A stretch of DNA of 64,000 bases, taken from NCBI GenBank assembly GCA_958413095.1, contig CATYUF010000002.1, forward strand, positions 8,724 to 72,723. The letters run 5' to 3'. Source of the DNA: an uncultured Clostridium sp. GTDB taxonomy: Bacteria; Bacillota; Clostridia; TANB77; CAG-508. Positions 29,604-39,138 of this stretch are shown one piece after another; within the stretch, counting starts at the first letter, position 1; every line of letters begins with the position of its first letter. The position numbers and the translations under genes were made by a program. The notes below the pieces were generated by a model. It was given only the letters and a program-made list of their open reading frames with translations, was not told the origin of the DNA and did not search any database.

Positions 29604-30101
29604 TTATTTAAAATTTATTTCCTTTATGTCATCTTTTATTAAATAATGCATTTCTTCATGTATATCAATGTCATTTACAATTTTCTCTACTGCTAATTTT
29701 ATATATTTCACTTCTGCTTCTGCTAACACTTGTCCTGATTTATCTAATATTTCTGTTTTAACTTTTAAAAATCTAGAATTTTCCTTTTCTACTTGTCCTC
29801 TTCCTATTAAATCTGTATCATATGGTACTGGTTTTCTATATTTTACTTCCATGGATGTTGTAACTCCAAATATTTCTTCACTTTCTGTCCAACAAGCTCT
29901 TAACCCTAATTCATCAAGCATTGCTGCTATTATTCCCCCATGAACTCTTTGAGGAAAACTTTGATGCTCTTTTTTATATCGAAACGATGTCATTACACTT
30001 CCATCTTCCATATTATAAAATTGTGCTTTTAGTCCTATTGGATTATCCATTCCACATATAATGCACATTTTACTGTTTCTTTGTTTACTTACTACTTTCA
30101 T
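29604..30101 (-). CDS. PaaI-type hotdog thioesterase
   Basis: A 165-residue hotdog-fold protein. MCIICGMDNPIGLKAQFYN is the N-terminal motif of acyl-CoA thioesterase-like PaaI proteins with a Cys pair. VHGGIIAAMLDELGL (about residues 53-67) is the helical core with the catalytic Gly-Gly-His region and Asp/Glu, and TSMEVKYRKPVPYD follows. It would hydrolyse acyl-CoA thioesters. The C-terminal 30 residues are a helical tail. The RBS is GGATAG. Single gene; the substrate is unknown. Confidence 0.87.
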   Translation of the reverse strand: MKVVSKQRNSKMCIICGMDNPIGLKAQFYNMEDGSVMTSFRYKKEHQSFPQRVHGGIIAAMLDELGLRACWTESEEIFGVTTSMEVKYRKPVPYDTDLIGRGQVEKENSRFLKVKTEILDKSGQVLAEAEVKYIKLAVEKIVNDIDIHEEMHYLIKDDIKEINFK

Positions 30102-30243
30102 TCTACTCTATCCTTTCCTTCCTAAATACAAATTATTTCCCCTATTCATTAAAACTTAATATAACACAAATATCAAAAATTCGCTACACATTTTCCATTT
30201 TTCTTTTTTCACATTACTGTATACTATTTTTTATTGTAGAGTA

Positions 30244-30457
30244 GCTCAAAATGGTTATAATTATGATTTTTTGGAATTTTGATGTTCGACTGAAATGAAG
30301 ATTAGAATTGGTTAGGCTTTCGAATGAGGAATGCTCACGGTACCTGAAGTATGAAGGGGTCTGAGTGAGAGAGGCTCATGAGGAAGCCTTACCAATTCTT
30401 TCTGAATGGAACAAGTAGTCAAAATTCAAAAAAATCATAATTATAACCATTTTGAGC
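30244..30457 (+). ncRNA. Large structured noncoding RNA candidate, about 214 nt
   Basis: A 40-nt arm (30244-30283) pairs with 30418-30457 with one mismatch. Nested inside, 30304-30321 pairs with 30382-30399 around a conserved-looking G-rich core (30322-30381) holding GGTACCTGAAGTATGAAGGG. Two base pairs (30283-30418 and 30320-30383) are G-U on the plus strand but A-C on the minus strand, which favours plus-strand transcription. TATACT (30220-30225) could be its -10. Far more base composition balance than the surroundings. The size fits raiA-type or other large clostridial RNAs, but I cannot confirm a class. Confidence 0.7.
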
Positions 30458-30472
30458 GGCTAATTAAAAAAC

Positions 30473-30513
30473 TGTTCGTTAATTATTATATCATCACTAA
30501 TAATTAACGAACA
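30473..30513 (-). terminator. Terminator of the YhgE gene
   Basis: TGTTCGTTAATTATTA (30473-30488) pairs perfectly with 30498-30513. On the minus strand it is followed by GTTTTTTAA, so it ends the gene at 30541. Confidence 0.85.
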
Positions 30514-30540
30514 ATTAAATCTCCTATAAAATTATACCAT

Positions 30541-32583
30541 TTATTTTACATTTTCATTTAGTATATTTTCATTTTTCTTATTTTTCTTATTTCTTATAAA
30601 GTCAAATAATACTGTTAACAGTGTAAATGCTACAAATATTCCAACTAATACTGTCATATTACTAACAATCATATCTACATTTATATTTATTAATGCTTCT
30701 TTTATCAATCTAATAGTATAATTCATTGGCATTACACTATAAATATTTTGGAAGAATTCAGGTACTGTTTCTATTGGGAATGTTCCTCCACTTGCTGCTA
30801 ATTGTAAAACCAATAATAATATACATAAGAATTTACCTACATCTCCAAAGTTTACAATTAAGAATTGAACTATACTTGTAAATGCCATTGAAATTAATAT
30901 GCAAGTTCCATAATATAACCACATATTTGTCACATCAAATCCTAAGCCTAATTTCAATAAGAATCCTAATACAATTCCTTGAATAGCTGCTATTCCAATA
31001 TATAATGCTGTTCTTAAATATTTATTTTTAGCATTTTTTCCTAATAATTTATATCTATCTTCTGGGTCATTATATAACATTACTAACATGATTAATCCAC
31101 CAACCCATAATGATATAGACATAAAGTATGGTGCAAAACCTAATCCATAAGAATTTACTTGTGCATAATCTTTTTCTTCTATTTTTACTGGATTTGCTAC
31201 ATATTCATCTAAGCCTTCTAGGTTTGTTAGTTGTTCTTTTGTAGCTTCTATACCATTATCTATTTCTGTTTTAAAAGTATTTGTACCTGCTACTAATGTA
31301 TTACTTCCATCAAGTGCTTGTTTTGAACCTTCATTTAATTGATTTATTCCTGCTGATACTTTTTTAGAGTTTATGCTTAATTCATTTAAGCCTGAAGTTA
31401 AAGCATGACTTCCTGTTTGTGCTTTACTTAATCCTTGTTTTAATTCTAACATTCCTGTATTTAAAGTTTTAGCACCTGCTTGTAAATCTTGTAATTTCTT
31501 AGCTTGACTAGCAAATGTTTGTATTCCTGAATTTAAGTTACTTGCTCCTGTTTTTAATTCATTTCCTTTTGTTTTTAATGTATTTAACCCTTGCATATTT
31601 CCTGCTGAATTATTTATATTTTGTAAATCCTTCATTATTTTTTGAAAATTTGGCTCTGCCATTACACTTGGATTTTTTGCTACATAACTTTGTATATCTG
31701 CACCTAATGTTTTTACTTGTGATACAGTATTGTTAACTCCTGCTATTGCTGTATTTACTCCATTTACATATGCTGAAACTCCTGATGATAAATTACTTGC
31801 TCCTGTTGAAATTTGATTTATCCCTGAAGTTACTGCTGATAAATTCTTAGTTGCATTTTCAAGTTGTATAGTTCCTTGATATAGTTGTTCTGCTCCACTA
31901 TTTAATTGATTAAGTCCATTATTCAATTCTTTACTTCCATTATATGCTGTGTCTACACCAGTATCAAATTTATTATAATTTGTTTGTAATTCATTTGTAC
32001 CTGAATTTAATGTTTGCAATCCTGTTGATAGTTGATTAGCTCCATCTTTTATTTGTGTTGCTCCATCTGATATATCTTGCATTTTTTCTGGTACTTCATT
32101 TAACTTGTTTGATAATGTTTCTACAACTTTTTTACTTACTTCACTTCTTAATTCAGTTTCAACTGTTGTTACTACTTTCGCAATTATTTGTGATGCTAAG
32201 TAATTGCTTTTTTGGTTTGGTGAATATGTTATTGTAGTTGTTTTTCTGTCTTTATTCTCTGCTGAATTTAAATCTTGTGTAAAGTTTTCTGGAATAGTTA
32301 TTGTCGCATAGTATTCTTCATTTATCAAACCATCTTCTGCTTTTTTGCTGTCATTTAATACTTCTACGCTCATTACATCTTTTTCTTTTAATTCCTCTAC
32401 TAGATTATTTCCTAAATTTTCATTATTACTTCCTTTATCTAAATTTACAATTGCTATTTTCATTCCATGTAAATTTCCATATGGGTCCCAAAATGCTTTT
32501 AAATAAAAAAAGCTATACATTACTGGTATTACAATAATTGCTACTATTATAATCCATTTCATTATTTTCTTTTTCTTATCCAT
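30541..32583 (-). CDS. YhgE/Pip-family membrane protein
   Basis: A 680-residue protein with an N-terminal helix (about residues 9-28) and a C-terminal ABC-2-like block of about five helices (from about 490). The long extracellular region between them contains many repeats of the form L-x-S/T-G-x-x-x-L (for example LNSGTNEL, LSTGLQTL), a heptad-like coiled stalk. This is the YhgE/phage-infection-protein family, linked to export of secreted factors and to phage reception. It is divergent from a TetR regulator (32784), which probably represses it. Confidence 0.93.
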   Translation of the reverse strand: MDKKKKIMKWIIIVAIIVIPVMYSFFYLKAFWDPYGNLHGMKIAIVNLDKGSNNENLGNNLVEELKEKDVMSVEVLNDSKKAEDGLINEEYYATITIPENFTQDLNSAENKDRKTTTITYSPNQKSNYLASQIIAKVVTTVETELRSEVSKKVVETLSNKLNEVPEKMQDISDGATQIKDGANQLSTGLQTLNSGTNELQTNYNKFDTGVDTAYNGSKELNNGLNQLNSGAEQLYQGTIQLENATKNLSAVTSGINQISTGASNLSSGVSAYVNGVNTAIAGVNNTVSQVKTLGADIQSYVAKNPSVMAEPNFQKIMKDLQNINNSAGNMQGLNTLKTKGNELKTGASNLNSGIQTFASQAKKLQDLQAGAKTLNTGMLELKQGLSKAQTGSHALTSGLNELSINSKKVSAGINQLNEGSKQALDGSNTLVAGTNTFKTEIDNGIEATKEQLTNLEGLDEYVANPVKIEEKDYAQVNSYGLGFAPYFMSISLWVGGLIMLVMLYNDPEDRYKLLGKNAKNKYLRTALYIGIAAIQGIVLGFLLKLGLGFDVTNMWLYYGTCILISMAFTSIVQFLIVNFGDVGKFLCILLLVLQLAASGGTFPIETVPEFFQNIYSVMPMNYTIRLIKEALININVDMIVSNMTVLVGIFVAFTLLTVLFDFIRNKKNKKNENILNENVK

Positions 32584-32690
32584 TTCTACTTCCTCCTATA
32601 AAATTTTTACCATTTTCTATTATAGATTTTTTCTTTCTTTTTGCAACAACAGACCATATACTTGTGATGTTTATTATACATTTTTTATTT

Positions 32691-32732
32691 TTTGTATATA
32701 CATTTGTTTATTATCTTTACTTTTGTATACAA
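32691..32732. promoter_or_regulatory. Putative TetR operator between yhgE and tetR
   Basis: TTTGTATATACA (32692-32703) and the perfect palindrome TTGTATACAA (32723-32732) lie in the divergent intergenic region. They are the obvious candidates for the regulator's binding sites. Confidence 0.5.
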
Positions 32733-32783
32733 TCTGATTTATAATTTATATAGATTACAATTTTATAGTAAGGATGATGTAGT

Positions 32784-33347
32784 TTGAAAGATTTAAGAGT
32801 AAAAAAAACATATCTATTTTTAAAAAAAGCATTAATTGAACTTCTATCTAAAAAATCATTTGAGGAAATAAGAGTAAATGATATTTGCAATTTAGCAATG
32901 GTTCATAGAACAACTTTTTATAGCCATTTTTCAGATAAATATGAATTACTTGATTTTTGTATTAAAGATATTGAACAAGAGTTATGGGAAAAAATTTCTC
33001 ATAATACATATTCAAACAATAAAGATTTTTATACAAAAATGATAATGAGTATGCTCGAATATATTGGAGAAAACAAAGTATTTTTCAAAAACATTCTAAA
33101 AAAGAATTCTGATAGTGGAATTATAAATATATTTACAAATGCTTGTATTTCATATATATATGAAATGTTAAATAAGGAAGAAATAAATGGAATTTCACAT
33201 GATGTGCCTATCGAAGTTATATCTCAATTTTATGCAGGAGCTGTAATTTCAACTATTATTTGGTGGTTAAAATCTGATAATTCTTTGTCTGAAACTCAGC
33301 TTTGTAATTATATTATTTCTTTGATTTTTGATATTCCTCATAAATAA
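32784..33347 (+). CDS. TetR-family regulator
   Basis: A 187-residue TetR/AcrR regulator starting at TTG (32784) behind AAGGATGATG. The N-terminal helix-turn-helix reads FEEIRVNDICNLAMVHRTTF followed by YSHFSDKYELLDF, the classic TetR HTH with the Y-x-H/Y-F signature. The C-terminal all-helical domain (about 70-185) binds the inducer and dimerises. Divergent from yhgE, so it most likely controls that gene through the palindromes at 32691-32732. Confidence 0.93.
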   Translation: MKDLRVKKTYLFLKKALIELLSKKSFEEIRVNDICNLAMVHRTTFYSHFSDKYELLDFCIKDIEQELWEKISHNTYSNNKDFYTKMIMSMLEYIGENKVFFKNILKKNSDSGIINIFTNACISYIYEMLNKEEINGISHDVPIEVISQFYAGAVISTIIWWLKSDNSLSETQLCNYIISLIFDIPHK

Positions 33348-33378
33348 AATTATATTTAAACATTTGATAATTATTTTT

Positions 33379-33420
33379 AAAAATTGCTCCCACTTTCTTA
33401 GTAAGTGAGAGCAATTTTTA
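33379..33420. terminator. Bidirectional terminator between tetR and the PG glycosyltransferase
   Basis: AAAAATTGCTC-CACTT pairs with AAGTG-GAGCAATTTTT (33379-33420), serving the convergent genes ending at 33347 and 33458. Confidence 0.85.
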
Positions 33421-33457
33421 AATATTAACTTATTTGATTTTGTAACAAATATCTATC

Positions 33458-34150
33458 TTACTTGCCTAAAATCTTATCTTTCTCTTCCTCTGTCAAATAA
33501 CCATACTTAACCATTTTTTCAGCAACTTGTTTTTGTCTTTGTTTAGCCAATTCTGGATTTTGTGTCGGCGCATATACTGAAGGTGCATTTGGTATTCCTG
33601 CTAACATAATACATTCACTATCACTTAAATTAGTAATTGCTCTTCCAAAATAACCTTTTGCTGCATCTTTTATATTATAATATCCATTTCCAAAATAAAT
33701 AGTATTTATATACAATTCTAAAATTTCATTTTTAGTATATTGTTTTTCTAATTCAAAAGCAACAAATACTTCTGCTACTTTTCTAGTAATTTTCTTTTCT
33801 TGAGTAAAATATTCATTTTTAGCAATTTGTTGTGTTATGGTACTTCCTCCTTCAACAAAACTCATTGCTTTTATATCATTTATAATAGCTCGTCCTATTG
33901 CAATTACATCAATTCCATTATGTTCATAAAATCTGTGGTCTTCTACTGATATTACTGCATTTATATATATTTGTGGCAATTCTGAAAGTTTTGTATAATT
34001 TTCCTTTTGTCTTATTTCTTCTACTTTTTCTTGTATAGGCATTTCTTGAATTGCCTCTTTATACATATTATATCCATTTCCTATTATCAACAATCCTAAG
34101 CTAGTTAATAGTAATATTAGTATTATTAAAAACTTAAAAATTTTTTTCAT
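33458..34150 (-). CDS. Monofunctional peptidoglycan glycosyltransferase (GT51)
   Basis: A 230-residue membrane-anchored enzyme that polymerises lipid II glycan strands outside the membrane. One anchor (about residues 5-25) is followed by the GT51 motifs: SVEDHRFYEHNGID (catalytic Glu), EGGSTITQQIAKN, RKVAEVFVAFELEKQYTKNE, and INTIYFGNGYYNIKDAAKGY. It ends before any transpeptidase domain, so it is monofunctional rather than a truncated PBP1. I chose the ATG at 34148-34150, behind GAGGTGG; the longer frame starts inside that RBS. Confidence 0.92.
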   Translation of the reverse strand: MKKIFKFLIILILLLTSLGLLIIGNGYNMYKEAIQEMPIQEKVEEIRQKENYTKLSELPQIYINAVISVEDHRFYEHNGIDVIAIGRAIINDIKAMSFVEGGSTITQQIAKNEYFTQEKKITRKVAEVFVAFELEKQYTKNEILELYINTIYFGNGYYNIKDAAKGYFGRAITNLSDSECIMLAGIPNAPSVYAPTQNPELAKQRQKQVAEKMVKYGYLTEEEKDKILGK

Positions 34151-34236
34151 ATATTGCCACCTCATTTCTACAAATTATTTTTCGACTTATTTTACTTTTA
34201 TTTCTATATTTCTGAAAAACTATTTTCTTTTAATGA

Positions 34237-36330
34237 TTAATCTTCCTCTCTTATTATATTTTTACTTTCTAAATATGTTGCTAAGAAGTATAAACCATAT
34301 ATTCCTCCAATAACTATTACAGATACTATAATTGATGGTAATAAATCTTCTGAACTACATAATCCAGCCATCATTGACATTGCAAATTGAATTCCAAAAA
34401 TTGAATGTACTACTGCTAAAATCAATGGTAATATGAAAAATATTCCTATTTGTCTAAATAATGCTCTATTAATCATTTTTTCATCTGCACCAATTCTTCT
34501 TAAAATTCTATATCTTTGCTTATTATCTGAACTTTCTGTTAATTGTTTTAATGCTAATATTGCTGAACTTGCTATTAAGAATATTATTCCTAAATATATT
34601 GCTATAAATGTAATAATTGTTGCTATTCCTACACTTGATGATATTACAACAATCTTTGTTAATCCATCAACTTGAACTCCATTTTCTAACATTTTTTTAG
34701 CAACTTCTGAATCTCTTTCTGCCAACATTTCATCTATTTTTTCTTTTTCATCTTCTGAATCTGTATTATAGTTTGCAGCTAAAAGTGATTGTTCTTTCAT
34801 ATCTTCTGTTAAGTTACAACTATCTGGTACTAAAACAATCCCTCCATTTGTATGACTCGTTGATATCATAATAAATCCTTCTTTGCATTCATCATATTTT
34901 GGTTTATATTTCTTACCACTAACTGTTATTTCAGTATTATCTCTTAGACTAGAATCTCTTAAAACTTTTAATGAGTCAAAATCACATAGTACCATATATT
35001 CATCATCCTTTAAGGAATATTCTTCTTGCCCATATAGCCTTGCAATTTTATTATAATCTGATATCTTTACAATTGTTTCAGGCAAGTCAAATCCTATCAT
35101 CATTGAATACTCATTTTTTATTCTTTCATACTGTTTTCCAAAACTATCTTTTAGTGTTAATTCATTTGTTGCATAAATTGGTATTTCCACTATATCTTTT
35201 AATAAATTCATATCAAATCCGGCTTTACTTAATGATTCTTCCATTGTAATTCTTGATTCGTCTATTTCTTGTTGTGTATATTTCTTTGTATCTCCTTTTG
35301 ATGTAGTATAATTTTCCGGAAGATTTACAGTTTTATATAAATTCAAATCTACTGGAGTCATTTCTTTTAAATCCTTTTGCATTGTATTTCTTAATGAAAA
35401 TGCAGAAGATAAAATACTTATAGTCATAAATAACATTAAACAAATCAAACTTATACTTATTACTGTTGTATTTATTTTATTATTTAATTGTCTTAATACA
35501 AACATATTTGCATCTTTATAATACACCTTTTTCCTTGTTTGCACAACTTTTAATATAAATCCTGATAAAGACCAGAAAAATAATATAGTTGCAACAATGC
35601 CACTTAAAATAATTGGTACCAATTTGTCTACTGTTGAAAGTGTCTTTACTCCACCTGTAACTTTATAATAATCATAAGCTAATATTCCTATTGAAATTAA
35701 GAATACTATAATACAAATTATTGGATTCTTTATTTTTACTGTTTCATTTTTCTTATTTGCTGTAAGTAAATTTATTAATTTATATTTTGAAATTGTAATT
35801 GTATTAAATATAATTACTACTAAATACATAATTGCAAAATATATACAAGTTTTTATACAAGCTGTTTTTGAAAATACAAATGTAAATTCACTCATATCTG
35901 CTTCAAATAATTTTGCCACTAAAATAGACATAAATTGTGCGCCTAAGACACCTACTAATATTCCTACTGCAAGTGAAATAATTCCTATAAATATTGTCTC
36001 TAATAATATTATTCTAGAAATTTGTTTTTTTCCCATTCCTAAGGTCATATATATACCAAATTCTTTTTTTCTTCGATTTACTATAAAATTATTTGCATAA
36101 ACAATTAATAATGCTAAAATAACTGCAACAAATACAGATACCAATCCCAACATATTAATCATTAATGTTATAATATCTTTTGTTGATTGTGATACTTGTA
36201 ACATTGCTTGTTGACTATCTAATGAGTTAAACATGTAGAAAATTGCTATTCCTAAAACTAAAGTTAAGAAATATATTGCATAATCTTTAAAACTCTTTTT
36301 AATATTCTTTAAAGATAACTTAAATAACAT
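34237..36330 (-). CDS. bceB: BceB-type ABC transporter permease (copy 2)
   Basis: A 697-residue paralogue of 20028-22031 with the same layout: MLFKLSLKNIKKSFKDYAIY start, four-helix block, extracellular domain (about 315-550) and final FtsX block. The extracellular domain differs strongly between the two copies, which is where peptide specificity lies. It overlaps bceA copy 2 by 11 bp, with GGAGG in the end of bceA. It probably detoxifies or senses a different peptide from copy 1. Confidence 0.93.
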   Translation of the reverse strand: MLFKLSLKNIKKSFKDYAIYFLTLVLGIAIFYMFNSLDSQQAMLQVSQSTKDIITLMINMLGLVSVFVAVILALLIVYANNFIVNRRKKEFGIYMTLGMGKKQISRIILLETIFIGIISLAVGILVGVLGAQFMSILVAKLFEADMSEFTFVFSKTACIKTCIYFAIMYLVVIIFNTITISKYKLINLLTANKKNETVKIKNPIICIIVFLISIGILAYDYYKVTGGVKTLSTVDKLVPIILSGIVATILFFWSLSGFILKVVQTRKKVYYKDANMFVLRQLNNKINTTVISISLICLMLFMTISILSSAFSLRNTMQKDLKEMTPVDLNLYKTVNLPENYTTSKGDTKKYTQQEIDESRITMEESLSKAGFDMNLLKDIVEIPIYATNELTLKDSFGKQYERIKNEYSMMIGFDLPETIVKISDYNKIARLYGQEEYSLKDDEYMVLCDFDSLKVLRDSSLRDNTEITVSGKKYKPKYDECKEGFIMISTSHTNGGIVLVPDSCNLTEDMKEQSLLAANYNTDSEDEKEKIDEMLAERDSEVAKKMLENGVQVDGLTKIVVISSSVGIATIITFIAIYLGIIFLIASSAILALKQLTESSDNKQRYRILRRIGADEKMINRALFRQIGIFFILPLILAVVHSIFGIQFAMSMMAGLCSSEDLLPSIIVSVIVIGGIYGLYFLATYLESKNIIREED

Positions 36331-37087
36331 CGCCTAGTTCACCTCCTAATAGAGTTTGAACTTCTATTATTTTCTCAAAGAATTGTTTTCTTGTATCTTC
36401 TCCTTTTACCAATTCATTAAAGATTTTTCCATCTTTTATAAATAATATTCTATTTGCATAGCTAGCAGTAAACGAATCATGTGTTACCATTAATATAGTT
36501 GCATTAAAATCATTATTTAAAGCTTCTAAATTTTCTAGTAATTGTCTTGCTGACTTTGAATCTAATGCCCCAGTTGGCTCATCTGCTAATATCAAGTTTG
36601 GATTTGTTATTATAGCTCTTGCTGATGCAACTCTTTGTTTTTGTCCTCCTGAAATTTGATATGGGTATTTATTTAATATATCTGTTATTCCAAGTTGATT
36701 AGCAACTTTTTCAACTCTTTTATCTATCTCCTTAGCATTTACTTTTTGTATAGTTAAGGCTAAAGCTATATTCTCACGAGCTGTTAGTGTATCTAAAAGG
36801 TTAAAATCTTGAAATATAAATCCCAATTCTTCTCTTCTAAATTTGTTTAGCTTATTTCCTTTTAGCTTTGTAATATCTTGATTGTTTATTACAATTTTTC
36901 CTGAAGTTACTCTATCTATTGTAGAAATACAATTTAATAATGTGGTTTTACCTGAGCCAGATGCTCCCATTATTCCTATAAATTCTCCTTCATTTACTGT
37001 GAAACTAATATTATCTATGGCTTTTGTTAGATTAGATTTGTTTCCATAGTATTTTTCTATATTTTTTACTTCTAATATATTGTTCAT
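36320..37087 (-). CDS. bceA: BceA-type ABC transporter ATPase (copy 2)
   Basis: A 255-residue ATPase nearly colinear with copy 1: Walker A MGASGSGKTT, FIFQDFNLLD, ISGGQKQRVASARA, Walker B LADEPTGALDSK, MVTHDSFTASYANR. AAAGGAG lies 9 bp before the ATG. The response-regulator operator at 37171-37194 lies about 85 bp upstream. Copy 1 and copy 2 are clearly a duplication or parallel acquisition of the entire four-gene module. Confidence 0.95.
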   Translation of the reverse strand: MNNILEVKNIEKYYGNKSNLTKAIDNISFTVNEGEFIGIMGASGSGKTTLLNCISTIDRVTSGKIVINNQDITKLKGNKLNKFRREELGFIFQDFNLLDTLTARENIALALTIQKVNAKEIDKRVEKVANQLGITDILNKYPYQISGGQKQRVASARAIITNPNLILADEPTGALDSKSARQLLENLEALNNDFNATILMVTHDSFTASYANRILFIKDGKIFNELVKGEDTRKQFFEKIIEVQTLLGGELGDVI

Positions 37088-37170
37088 TGAAAAACAACTC
37101 CTTTCGCATATTTAAGATTATCTTAATTATACGAAAGGAGTTTGTTTTATGCAATTCTTTTTGCTTACAT

Positions 37171-37194
37171 TTAGCTTACAGTTTTGTAAGCTAA
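37171..37194. promoter_or_regulatory. Bce response-regulator operator (copy 2)
   Basis: Perfect inverted repeat TTAGCTTACA-GTTT-TGTAAGCTAA. Its core is identical to the operator before copy 1. An extra half-site TTGCTTACAT lies directly upstream (37161-37170). Confidence 0.7.
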
Positions 37195-37200
37195 ATGACT

Positions 37201-37270
37201 TTTGTCTCCGACCCTAAAATCACTAAAATCATAATGATTTTGGGGTCGTGATTTTGGGGTCGGAGACAAA
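37201..37270. repeat. Perfect-arm hairpin repeat, probably the bceRS terminator
   Basis: 23-nt arms (37201-37223 and 37248-37270) that match except for one position, with a smaller inner hairpin AAAATCAT/ATGATTTT. It begins 2 bp past the kinase stop. The same CTCCGACCC(C/T)AAAATCA sequence recurs at 61071, so this is a dispersed repeat used as a terminator here. Confidence 0.7.
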
Positions 37271-37272
37271 AA

Positions 37273-38283
37273 TCATTTTATAAAACTACTTCTTGGAAAA
37301 ATAATTTTTATTTCTGTTCCTAAATTAATTTCAGAATTTAGCTCTATCCCTAATCCTAATCTAGTACAAAGTACCTTGCATAAATACAGTCCTAATCCTG
37401 TTGATTTTTTTCCATCTATTCTTCCATTTTCTCCTGTAAAGCCTTTTTCAAATACTCTTGTTATTTCTCCTTTTTTTATTCCTATTCCATTGTCTTTTAT
37501 ATGTAGTATAACTTTTTCTTTTTTATCTTCACTATATATCTCTATTTTTTTATTTTCTTTTTGACTATATTTTATTGAATTTTGTATTATTTGATTTAGA
37601 ATAAATGTGCACCATTTGTTATCTGTATAAACTTCTTTTTCTATATCATGTATTTCTAAATTAATTTTATTTTGTAATAAATTTCTTTTATTTTTTAAAA
37701 TTGCTGTATTTACTATTTCTTTTAAGCTAGTTTTTCTTATATAATAATCTTTTTCAACATTATTGCTTCTTGCATAATAAAGAGCTTGTTCAATATAGTT
37801 TTCTATTTTATCTAATTCTTCATTTATACTTTTTGTTGCTTCTGATGGATTATTTTCTATTATTAATTTACTTGTTGCTATTGGTATTTTTATCTCATGA
37901 ATCCATAATTCTATATATTCTTTATAATCTTCTTGTAAATATTTATATTTATTCACATTTTCTAGCATTGACTTTCCAGCATCTTGAATTATATCTTTTG
38001 TTTTCTTGCCTTCTACAAAATTTGGCATTTCCATTAGTTCAGATATTAAATATTTCTCATCTAATTCTTCTAATTTTTCATTAATTCTCTTGTAATATTT
38101 ATTTTTAGTCCAATACTCTATTATTAATGCTATTATAAATAAAATTATTGGAATTATTCCTATACAAACTCTCACATATAATGTTGTATTGACTGTTAAT
38201 AAAAATGTTTGTACTGCAAATATACTTAGAATTAAAAATATTATATATATTACCTTATCTTTTATAAAATTTTTGAAACTCAT
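37273..38283 (-). CDS. bceS: BceS-type histidine kinase (copy 2)
   Basis: A 336-residue intramembrane-sensing kinase, as copy 1: two N-terminal helices with a tiny loop, His motif IELWIHEIKIPIATSK, N box FILNQIIQNSIKYS, G1 IKDNGIGIKKGE, G2 STGLGLYLCKVLC. The start overlaps the regulator stop by 4 bp. The hairpin repeat (37201) directly follows the stop codon. Confidence 0.93.
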   Translation of the reverse strand: MSFKNFIKDKVIYIIFLILSIFAVQTFLLTVNTTLYVRVCIGIIPIILFIIALIIEYWTKNKYYKRINEKLEELDEKYLISELMEMPNFVEGKKTKDIIQDAGKSMLENVNKYKYLQEDYKEYIELWIHEIKIPIATSKLIIENNPSEATKSINEELDKIENYIEQALYYARSNNVEKDYYIRKTSLKEIVNTAILKNKRNLLQNKINLEIHDIEKEVYTDNKWCTFILNQIIQNSIKYSQKENKKIEIYSEDKKEKVILHIKDNGIGIKKGEITRVFEKGFTGENGRIDGKKSTGLGLYLCKVLCTRLGLGIELNSEINLGTEIKIIFPRSSFIK

Positions 38284-38951
38284 TTTAACATATACCCCTG
38301 TCCTCTTTTTGTTTCTATTCTATCTTGTAAACCTATTTCATCTAGTTTTGTTCTTAATCTTGTCATATTTACAGTTAGTGTATTATCATCTATAAAACTT
38401 TCACTATCCCATAAATAATTTATTATTTCATCTCTTGAAACTATTTGGCCTTTTTTTAAAGCTAAATAGTGTAAAATTTTTAATTCATTTTTTGTCAACT
38501 CTTTTTGTTCATCACCTCTTTCTATACAACTCTTTGATATATTTAAAATAAAATCATTACAATTTATCTTATTGGGGTTACCTTCATTATTTTGAGTTCT
38601 TTTCAAAAGACCTGCTATTTTTGCTAATAATATTTGAACATTATATGGTTTTACAACATATTGATCTGCACCATTATTTAAACTTATTAATTCATCAATT
38701 TCACTATTTCTACTTGTTACCATTATTATTGGCAAATTTGAAACTTTTCTAATTTCTTTGCATATATATTCTCCATCTGTATATGGTAAATTTATGTCTA
38801 GCAATATTAAATCTGCATTTTCTTTTAATATATCTTGTATTGCATTTTCAAATTCTTCTAATATTTTAACTTCATATCCATTCTTTTCTAAAAAAATTTT
38901 TAATTCTTTTCTTAGTTTTTCATCATCTTCTACTATTAATATTTTTGACAT
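38280..38951 (-). CDS. bceR: BceR-type response regulator (copy 2)
   Basis: A 223-residue OmpR-family regulator: EDDEKLRKE, phospho-acceptor in LILLDINLPYTD, KPYNVQ, and winged helix DDNTLTVNMTRLRTKLDEI. Close paralogue of 23967-24629; the recognition helices (TLTVN-SRLR / TLTVN-TRLR) are nearly the same, which fits both regulators reading the shared operator CTTACA-N4-TGTAAG and raises the chance of cross-talk. Confidence 0.94.
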   Translation of the reverse strand: MSKILIVEDDEKLRKELKIFLEKNGYEVKILEEFENAIQDILKENADLILLDINLPYTDGEYICKEIRKVSNLPIIMVTSRNSEIDELISLNNGADQYVVKPYNVQILLAKIAGLLKRTQNNEGNPNKINCNDFILNISKSCIERGDEQKELTKNELKILHYLALKKGQIVSRDEIINYLWDSESFIDDNTLTVNMTRLRTKLDEIGLQDRIETKRGQGYMLK

Positions 38952-39138
38952 TGTTTTCTCCTTTATTTAGAGTTTATTTACTTTTTCTTATTGTATAGAA
39001 AAATCATCTTTTTTTCACATTATAGCATATAAAAAAATAAAATTAAACAATTTCATTAAATTACTAGACATTTGTTTTATTTTTGTGATATTATTGTGTA
39101 TGAACTTAAGAGAATTTATTTATGGAGGTAATTTAATT

